This document shows, piece after piece, positions 56,237 to 64,000 of a DNA stretch of 64,000 nt. The notes beneath the pieces are model-generated. The model was given only the letters and a program-made list of their open reading frames with translations, made no database searches and had not been told where the DNA came from. The stretch covers positions 37,291,297 through 37,355,296 of the forward strand of contig OZ007582.1 of NCBI GenBank assembly GCA_963931925.1, given 5' to 3'. The first letter of the stretch is position 1. Every line of letters begins with the position of its first letter. Made by a program: the position numbers and the translations under genes. Source of the DNA: Onchidella celtica. Its lineage: Eukaryota > Mollusca > Gastropoda > Systellommatophora > Onchidiidae.

Positions 56237-56564
56237 GACACCCGTAAATCAGAATACAATTTAGAGGAAATAAACATGCATTAATATGCATTGATATACT
56301 ATGAGTTGAACATCCATTCAAATTGATGTGATCCAACTCTAACCCCTATTTTACTCATGTTCTTTGAAATGATTTATTTTATTTTTTTTATTTTTTTTTG
56401 TAGTTGGTTGCCCATGAATAAAATTTGCATTGTATTTTTTGTGCTGACATACACTTAGTCACAATGGATGAAATAATTAAGGGACTCATAAAAATGAAGT
56501 CATTAGATTTTCTGTGTGCAAAATACACAGTTAAATGCTCGAGTCTTTCCATTTAACCCTAATA

Positions 56565-59106
56565 GTAGTGTTGGATGAACTACGAGTGGCTAATGTGGTT
56601 ACTGCGTGGGTTCAATAGTAACTCCCTTAAGGATACACAGGATTAACAAACACAGGGTTCTGCTGGCAATCTTATTTATTCAAAAAGCCTAACAAAGGTA
56701 TCACTACCAAACAAAAAAAGAGCCCAAAAAAAGAAACCCAGAAAAAGAAGCCCAACCAGCCATAAGCTGGAACAAGAGAAAAAGACAAAAATATGATTAG
56801 GATATAATGACAACATTAATCAGGCAATCAATGGTGGACATACATAGTAATAGTATTAAGTATTAAATCAAACAACAACAACATAATATAGAATTTAAGC
56901 AATAACCAACTGGATATGTATGCATGGAATAAAATAGCGCTAAGGTTAATGAATAACAACTACAAGTGGCTATATCATATACACAAGGAGTTTCCTAGTA
57001 CACTGGCAACATAAACTAATGTACTAATCAAAGTATGAAGGACATAACAAATGAAGGGGCAAGAACACAATAGTTTCGCTCCACTGAGCCGGTGTACAGC
57101 ACATCCAGAGTGGCCATTCCATAAAATAATAACGCAGTGGCCAACATGGCCCACTGACCGTCCATAACACAGACGCTGCATCCCAATGCAGGCCATCCTC
57201 ATAGGCCCACTCCCATTATTAGTACTAACCCGCCCCAGGGCTATTGTATTGGTTACTTCCCTTCCCAATCGATACTGAAGGGTCATGCCCTTCGACCTTA
57301 GCCGCGGAGCTATGCCGCCAGGCTAACATGTGTATGACACACCACTAGATACATAAAGTAATGTGTACATTCCTTAAAATGAAACTGTCCTTCACACACT
57401 TACGAAACTCATATAGAAGCATCATACATCTGGATAACTATAATACATGCACATGATATATATATATATGTCGGCAAGACTCATTGCAACATGTGTAGAC
57501 TCATTGAAACATTGTTCATCCACCGCCGCACATAGGACAATCCTGGGGCTCACACATGTGAGGCCCAACTAATATCATACATCTCCAATAGGCCTACATG
57601 TAATTAATTACACATCTTAAACACTAAACACGCAATCACAATCACACTGCTCTCTATAGCATAGTGGTACTGGCAAGGTACACAAATACCCGTAATACAA
57701 TCAAGCGTATAGTGCCGCTCGCTGTAACATAAGCCATCCACATCAACATGTCAGGAAATCCTCACTGCCTACCACAACAAGGCAATGCTACACACACACT
57801 ATATATATGCACACAAGCAAATCGTGATAGCTTGGTTAGCGAGCCATCATTATCATCTAGCACCGCAAACGTTAACTTTGACAATAAAGTCACAATATCA
57901 AGACACTGTACTGCAAAGCGCATCCTACACGTCCAATGACAATGGCAATTACCGTTGAGCCGGACTCATAATAGTCTCTGTAGATCAGCATTCTCTACGT
58001 GGCATCCAAGAAAAGGGGGGGGGGTGCGCAAATTAAAGTCACTTCTAATATAATAGTCTCCAACTTACCCAAAGTTTCTCCGGGTCCTGTGCTACCGCTA
58101 CATGCCTTATGGGGCGGGGTGGCGATGGCAAGCGTCGGCAAGCCTCTGAGCTGCTACGGGCCCGGGTTGCTGGGCTGGGTTCACTGTGCTGTCGGCTCTT
58201 GTCTCCTGCGTCTATGATGGAGTGTGTTGACCACTCGAACCGCATCTTATTTATGAGCCCGCGCGGACGTCCGAGAGAGCTATTACGTAGCCCGTGTTGC
58301 ACAAGTGAAAGGCTCGGACATGGAGTCCAGCCCGACAACATAACCGGTTAGGGTCCTAACACAATCGAATTTACAGTACGGTTAAAAGGGTGCACACAAA
58401 AGTCAATTAGGTATCCCAGTAAACTGCAGAAATTACTCTAACGACCCCTCCAGCAATAATTGAATAAATTTGACCCAGGTTGGATTTATCGGGGATAACA
58501 TGCGTCTAACTCATAGTTTGCTTTAAATCCGAGACCCTCTTATTAATTATTTCAATAGGATATGTGCATCAAAGTACGACAAAATTGGTACCATTATAAA
58601 TTGGAAACTTGCTGCTAAAATTCTAACTGACTACTTATACCAGAAACTCGGTAGTAGTTTTAATATAAATTTTCAAAGTGTCAGGACTAACAACATTCGA
58701 CAATTTTGTGCGGGATACTTTCGTCCATTAATACGACGTATCTCCATTGATAACAAACGTTATCATGAGTACCCATTTTGTACCGATAGGGTATTGTCTA
58801 CTCTCAAAAATGAATTCGGGTTCCCGTCTTTCTGTCGGTGGATAACAACGAGTGAGCGAGTTGTAAGAAACTCAAAGCCATGATATAAGAGTTGGAAGCC
58901 CGGTACATTTCCAACTGACCAATCAAAATGCGCGCTTTTCACCGTGATGTGAATAACGGGTCCCGCGCTAGTATTACAAGGGAAATAATCCAATTAATGG
59001 TGCTCGGCCAAGTGTCCATAAACTACTATGAGTGGCCGTCCCTCACTCACGCACTAGAGTTACCATGAAAGCACATTAAAAATAAAAAGTCGTTCATGCT
59101 CTCACA
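56565..59106. repeat. Giant palindrome, left arm (2.54 kb)
   Basis: The reverse complement of 59237-61772 at about 95 percent identity or better by eye. From the centre outwards the arm begins TGTGAGAGCATGAACGAC, and it ends CCAACACTAC at the outer edge, with an AATAAATAAG signal about 110 bp before the edge. Open frames on the arms (for example 57286-56975 and 58993-58763) recur in the other arm only because the arms match. None shows a domain that I know. A (TA)n run is at 57458-57468. Confidence 0.95.
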
Positions 59107-59236
59107 GTAGCATTCAAGTTTCTCCTTAGCGGCAATGTCTATTTAACTTGTCCGATAGACGTTTTTATAAAATTCATGCTATTTTAACTTTGAATTATCC
59201 AAATAATAACCAACACTCAAAGGGAAATCACTCTAA
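59107..59236. other. Palindrome spacer
   Basis: 130 bp of unique, AT-rich sequence separate the two arms. Confidence 0.9.
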
Positions 59237-61772
59237 TGTGAGAGGATGAACGACTTTCTATTTTTAATGTGCTTTCATGGTAACTCTGGTGCGTGAGTGA
59301 GGGACGGCCACTCATAGTAGTTTATGGACACTTGGCCGAGTACCATTAATTGGATTATTTCCCTTGTAATACTAGCGCGGGACCCGTTATTCACATCATG
59401 GTGAAAAGCGCGCATTTTGATTGGTCAGTTGGAAATGTTGACCACCGGGCTTCCAACTCTTATATCATGGCTTTAAGTTTCTTACAACTCGCTCCTTCGT
59501 TGTTATCCACCGACAGAAAGACGGGAACCCGAATTCATTGTTGGGAGTAGGCAATACCCTATCGGTACAAAATAGGTACTCATGATAACGTTTGTTATCA
59601 ATGGAGATACGTCGTATTAATGGACGAAAGTATCCCGCACAAAATTGTCGAATGTTGTTAGTCCTGACACTTTGAAAATTTATATTAAAACTATTACCGG
59701 GTTTCTGGTAAAAGTAGTCAGTTAGAATTGTAGCAGCAAGTTTCTACTTTATAATGGTACCAATTTTGTTGTACTTTGATGCACATATCCTATTGAAATA
59801 ATTAATAAGAGGGTCTCGGATTTAAAGTAAACTATGAGTTAGACGCATGTTATCCCCGATAAATCCAACCTGGGTCAAATTTATTCAATTATTGCTGGAG
59901 GGGACGTTAGAGTAATTTCTGCAGTTTACTGGGATACCTAATTGACTTTTGGGTGCACCCTTTTAACCGTACTGTAAATTCGATTGTGTTAGGACCCTAA
60001 CCGGTTATGTTGTTCGGCTGGACTCCATGTCCGAGCCTTTCACTTGTCCAACCATGGACTACGTAATAGCTCTCTCGGACGTCCGCGCGGGCTCATAAAT
60101 AAGATGCGAGTTCGAGTGGTCAACACACTCCATCAAAGACGCAGAGACAAGAGCCGACAGCACAGTGAACCTAGACCGGCGGCGGCCAGCCGTGGCGCGC
60201 CTCGCCCAAAACATGGCCTAGTCCAGTTGCGCCAGTAGCAGAGAAACTTTGGGTAAGTTGGAGACTATTATATTAGAAGTGACTTTAATTTGCGCACCCC
60301 CCCCCCCCTTTCTTGGATGCCGCGTAGAGAATGCTGATCTACAGAGACCATTATGAGTCCGGCTCAACGGTAATTGCCATTGTCATTAGACGTGTAAGAT
60401 GCGCGATGCAGCGCAGTGTCTTGATATTGTGACTTTATTGTCAAAGTTAACGTTTGCGGTGCTAGATGATAATGATGGCTCGCTAACCAAGCTATCACGA
60501 TTTGCTTGTGTGCATATATATAGTGTGTGTGTAGCATTGCCTTGTTGTGGTAGGCAGTGAGGATTTCCTGACATGTTGATGTGGATGACTTATGTTATAG
60601 CGAGCGGCACTATACACTTGATTGTATTACGGGTATTTGTGTACCTTGCCAGTGCCACTATGCTATAGAGAGCAGTGTGATTGTGATTGCGTGTTTAGTG
60701 TTTAAGATGTGTAATTAATTACATGTATTGGAGATGTATAATATTAGTTGGGCCTCACATGGGTGAGCCCCAGGATTGTTCTATGTGCGGCGGTGGATGA
60801 ACAATGTTTCAATGAGTCTACACATACGTTGCAATGAGTCTCGCCGACATATATATATATATATATATCATGTGCATGTATTATAGTTATCCAGATGTAT
60901 TATGCTTCTATGAGTTTCGTAAGTGTGTGAGGGACAGTTTCATTTTAAGGAATGTACACATTACTTTATGTATCTAGTGGTGTGTCATACACATGTTAGC
61001 CTGGCGGCATAGCTCCGCGGCTAAGGTCAAAGGGCATGACCCTTCAGTATCGATTGGGAAGGGAAGTAACCAATACAATAGCCCTGGGGCGGGTTAGTAC
61101 TAATAATGGGAGTGGGCCTATGAGGATGGCCTGCATTGGGATGCAGCGTCTGTGTTATGGACGGTCAGTGGGCCATGTTGGCCACTGCGTTATTAAATGG
61201 AATGGCCACTCTGGATGTGTTGTACACCGGCTCAGTGGAGCGAAACTATTGTGTTCTTGCCCCTTCATTTGTTATGTCCTTCATACTTTGATTAGTACAT
61301 TAATTAGTTTATGTTGCCAGTGTACTAGGAAACTCCTTGTGTGTATGATATAGCCACTTGTAGTTGTTATTCATTAACCTTAGCGCTATTTTATTCCATG
61401 CATACATATCCAGTTGGTTATTGCTTAAATTCTATATTATGTTGTTGTTGTTTGATTTAATACTTAATACTATTACTATGTATGTCCGCCATTGATTGCC
61501 TGATTAATGTTGTCATTATATCCTAATCATATTTTTGTCTTTTTCTCTTGTTCCAGCTTATGGCTGGTTGGGCTTCTTTTTCTGGGTTTCTTTTTCCTTT
61601 TTCTTGGTAGGGTTTTCCCTATGCCTTTTGGTAGCGATACCTTTGTTAGGCTTTTGAATAAATAAGATTGCCAGCAGAACCCTGTGTTTGTTAATCCTGT
61701 GTATCCTTAAGGGAGTTACTATTGAACCCACGCAGTAACCACATTACCCACTCCTAGTTCATCCAACACTAC
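59237..61772. repeat. Giant palindrome, right arm (2.54 kb)
   Basis: Inverse of 56565-59106. It begins TGTGAGAGGATGAACGAC and ends CCAACACTAC. One short GC-rich block (60172-60240) differs entirely from its partner (58081-58177). A (TA)n run is at 60849-60869. Confidence 0.95.
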
Positions 61773-61825
61773 AATTATCTGACTTATGTTGTGGAACTTT
61801 CAAGTTATCACGAACAATTATCATC

Positions 61826-63051
61826 ATGGATGATACTTTGCACGAAGAGATTTTGATCTTCTACACCAGCTCTGCCAGAAATTACCCTCAGCACATCTAT
61901 GAGCTGAATCCTGCAAAGCGCTTAAATGCCAAGTCTCAGTTTCGCCAACCAGCAAAGCCATTTCGTGCTGAGAATGGAACTCTCTTCCATGGTGACAAAG
62001 AGGTTTTTGTCAAAACCCGTGTGATCAGCATTTTGAAGGCTTGTCATGATGATCCAGCAACAGGGGGGCATTTTGGCAGACAAAATACCTTTAGCAAAAT
62101 AGCTCAACGATATTACTGGAAAAGTATGGAGAGTGATGTGCAAGAATACGTGAAGGCATGTCCTAAGTGTTTTGTTATCAATCCCAAAGTCAGCAAAGAC
62201 GCACCATCACTCAGCCCCGTACCAGTACCTGCCAAGATCTGGAGTCTGGTTGGGATTGACATCATCGATCCTCTCCAAGAAACAACAAGCGGTAACAAGT
62301 ACACCGTCTCAGTAACTGACCACTTTTCCAAGTGGTGTGAAGTCACAGCTATCCCAGACAAGAGTGCAAAGACAGTGACACAGTTTCTGTACTCTATTGT
62401 GTGTCGTCTAGGTTGCACGGACAGCATTATCGGTGACCAGGGTCGTGAATTTGTGAATTAAGTTATTGACACGCTTATGGAACGTTTTCAAACTGACCAC
62501 CGTATAACATCTGCATATCACCCACAATCAAACGGCCAAAGAGAACGTGACAACAGGGCGCTAAAGACTGCATTGAGTAAGCTCGTAAATGACCAAGCTG
62601 ATAATTGGGATGAGTTTATTCCAGGCATTTTGTTTGCCTATCATACATCTGTCCACGCTTCAACAAAATGCACCCCCTTTGAAGTGATGTATGGTTGCAC
62701 TGCCAAGTGGTCATTGACTTGAAGCCTGTTGACGAGTGTTATGCAACACCACTTTCAGACTCAGTCAGCCCTGATATTCTACAAACACTTTACACCATTC
62801 GTAAAGATCTCTGCTCCACAGTCTCTAACAACATCATCAGTGCACAGTTTCGTCAGAAGGCGAGCTTTGATAGTAACAAAGAGATTGCCACAGGGTCCAC
62901 AGTCTACATCAAAAACAGTCTACGCATCCATCGTATGGGATCAAAACTGGAGCCTCGCTGGACTGGACCATACACAGGTGTTAAATCCCTTGGCAAGGGA
63001 CGTGTGAAACTTAGGAACAGAAGAACTGAGAACGTCCTGCCCAACACATAA
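61826..63051 (+). pseudogene. GIN/Ginger-like integrase-transposase, damaged
   Basis: From the ATG at 61826: an N-terminal region like that of gypsy-integrase-derived (GIN, KRBA2-type) proteins, an HHCC finger (KACHDDPATGGHFGR with ACPKC), core residues VGIDIIDPL (first D) and IIGDQGREFVN (second D), then a TAA at 62459-62461, and in the same frame RITSAYHPQSNGQRERDNRA (E), FAYHTSVHASTKCTPFEVMY, a frameshift near 62700, and RMGSKLEPRWTGPYTGVKSL, a GPY/F-like tail. There is no RT or RNase H next to it. That fits a Ginger-type DNA transposon or a lone fragment of a Gypsy element; no TIR was identified. It starts 54 bp beyond the giant palindrome. Confidence 0.88.
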
Positions 63052-63246
63052 GGGTTTTGATTTAAAAAATAAAAATGGCCATCACATGTGCATTCAAGGC
63101 TTGAGAAGTCACAGTAGTATGATGGACCAATTCAATATTAGTATATTATAAATGACTAATTGTTAACTAAATGCACGACATAGAATAGCAATTTCAGTAG
63201 TTACGGCTCCATTAATATGTCCACAACTTTTTAGTAACTAACTCTT
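63052..63246. other. No feature seen
   Basis: AT-rich sequence between the integrase gene and a LINE tail. Confidence 0.5.
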
Positions 63247-63345
63247 GAAGATAAGATAAGATAAGATAAGATAACACGGATAAGAATCACTTTATTATCC
63301 CATGAAGAAATTCTCTTTCCCACAGCGTTTGAGAGCACACACATG
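63247..63345 (-). mobile_element. LINE 3' terminus with (TTATC)n tail
   Basis: The minus strand reads GAATTTCTTCATGGGATAAT, AAAGTGATTCTTATC and then five TTATC units. The 'aatttc...gggataataaagt' ending followed by short repeats is characteristic of L2/Rex-type LINE tails. Confidence 0.7.
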
Positions 63346-63504
63346 GTACACATATCCAGCGCATCATTAATAGTTCGTCCATCAGGTATGATGATGACCT
63401 TAACAACACCAGAGGAATAAAGAACAGAAATTGTTGAGAATTTCAACACATGGACAATAAAGAGAACTAAAGGACACAGAGGACAGAATGGAAAGACTGT
63501 TCTT

Positions 63505-64000
63505 TCATGACTTATGGCTTCTCATGTGACTGATAAGTCCTATTTTTGCCCTGCAGACCCTTCCGCATAAATGACAAGAGTGCTCCGTTGGTTCAGTACC
63601 ACTGGGCCTTTTCTTGCGCCGTTCTCTTTTTTTGATAGCCTGCTGGACTCTGTCAGCTTCCCATGCTTTGCTGCCTCTGGTAAGGGCCGCCCTCCAATTT
63701 GCACGATCAAGCGAGAGCTTTTCCCACTCACTCACATCAATGGCAAAGGCCTTCAGTGATTGCTTGAGAGAGTCTTTGTAACGTCTCTTTGGGGCCCCAA
63801 CATTCCTCGTTCCATTGGAGAGCTCAGAGAAGAAGATTTGCTTAGGGAGTCTGGAGTCGGGCATTCTGACAACATGTCCTGCCCAACGTAGCTGAATTTT
63901 TTTCAGGTGGCAGAAGATTGAGTGTTAAGACTGGCGCAAAGAATTTGTTTTTAGTGAGAAAGAGCTGCGCAAACATCAGACTCACTCTCTCGCCTGGACA
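63505..64000 (-). pseudogene. LINE C-terminus with C2H2 finger, runs off the window
   Basis: The minus-strand frame from 63864 reads MPDSRLPKQIFFSELSNGTR, NVGAPKRRYKDSLKQSLKAF, EWEKLSLDRANWRAALTRG and ends CHLCGRVCRAKIGLISHMRS with HKS. This is the well-known C-terminus of EN-RT LINEs of marine invertebrates (VRMPDxRLPKQ...GAPxxRYKDxLK...CxxCxRxCxSRIGLxSHxRxH). The final zinc finger is intact. Sequence to 64000 belongs to the same element; the RT would lie beyond the window. Confidence 0.85.

Larger units (their letters stand above)
55316..56560 (-). repeat. Dispersed repeat R, copy 3 (inverted, interrupted)
   Basis: The reverse complement matches repeat R at 530-930 and 1815-2370, including the tataccccgg block (55316-55450). 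A LINE tail has inserted at 55565-56224 and split it. Confidence 0.85.

Noticed and set aside
56975-61353. Matching ORF pairs in the palindrome arms as conserved genes
   Set aside because: Conservation is explained by the near-identical arms; it is no evidence for coding, and no domain is visible.
1-64000. CRISPR array or bacterial-type operon
   Set aside because: No regularly spaced 25-40 bp repeats with unique spacers; tandem arrays here have no spacers, and the sequence is clearly eukaryotic.

Overview
The window looks like intron-rich, AT-rich animal DNA, probably from a mollusc or another lophotrochozoan. The evidence is a many-exon minus-strand gene with GT-AG introns, several LINE clades, Gypsy LTR elements, a P-type transposon and tRNA-derived SINEs. 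Frequent CTAGATCTAGAT-type motifs fit a heterobranch gastropod, but that is only a guess.

The backbone is one host gene on the minus strand. I could assemble 17 coding exons (54065 down to 2913, about 2.5 kb of coding sequence, roughly 837 codons). Each pair of neighbours joins in matching reading phase with no stop. The piece of protein seen carries, in order: the end of an Ig domain, a short linker region, three further Ig or Ig-like domains, a cysteine-rich GCC2/GCC3 (ephrin-receptor-like) module, a SEA-like domain split over four exons, and a run of EGF and calcium-binding EGF modules. Both gene ends lie outside what I can see. It is probably an extracellular or cell-surface adhesion protein. 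I do not recognise a named orthologue.

Most of the remaining sequence is transposable elements in the introns. From left to right: an inverted repeat (1-1475) and copies of a dispersed repeat with a 44-nt perfect palindrome (to about 2370); two CR1/L2-like LINEs head to head (3057-8388); a LINE tail running into a 55-bp minisatellite (8805-9465); a LINE RT fragment (13215-14045); a 5'-truncated RTE-like LINE with a 12-bp target duplication and an open frame (20156-23022); an old Gypsy element (25914-35592) split by a younger Gypsy with a complete 1343-codon gag-pol frame (28415-33471, target duplication ggttg); an EN-RT LINE (37103-40800) interrupted by a SINE; a LINE RT (41177-43185) between two 238-bp direct repeats; and a P element (43602-45620) with 62-bp TIRs and an exact 8-bp target duplication.

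Right of the last recognised exon lie an 84-bp satellite, an inverted copy of the dispersed repeat broken by a LINE tail, a 5.2-kb near-perfect palindrome with 2.5-kb arms (56565-61772), a damaged GIN/Ginger-like integrase gene (61826-63051) and LINE tails to the window end.

I found no CRISPR array, operon or bacterial-type feature. The most unusual structures are the giant palindrome, the 238-bp duplicated flanks, the tRNA-like hairpin element at 53294-53778 and the nested Gypsy pair. Family assignments rest on motif recognition by eye; clade names for LINEs are tentative.
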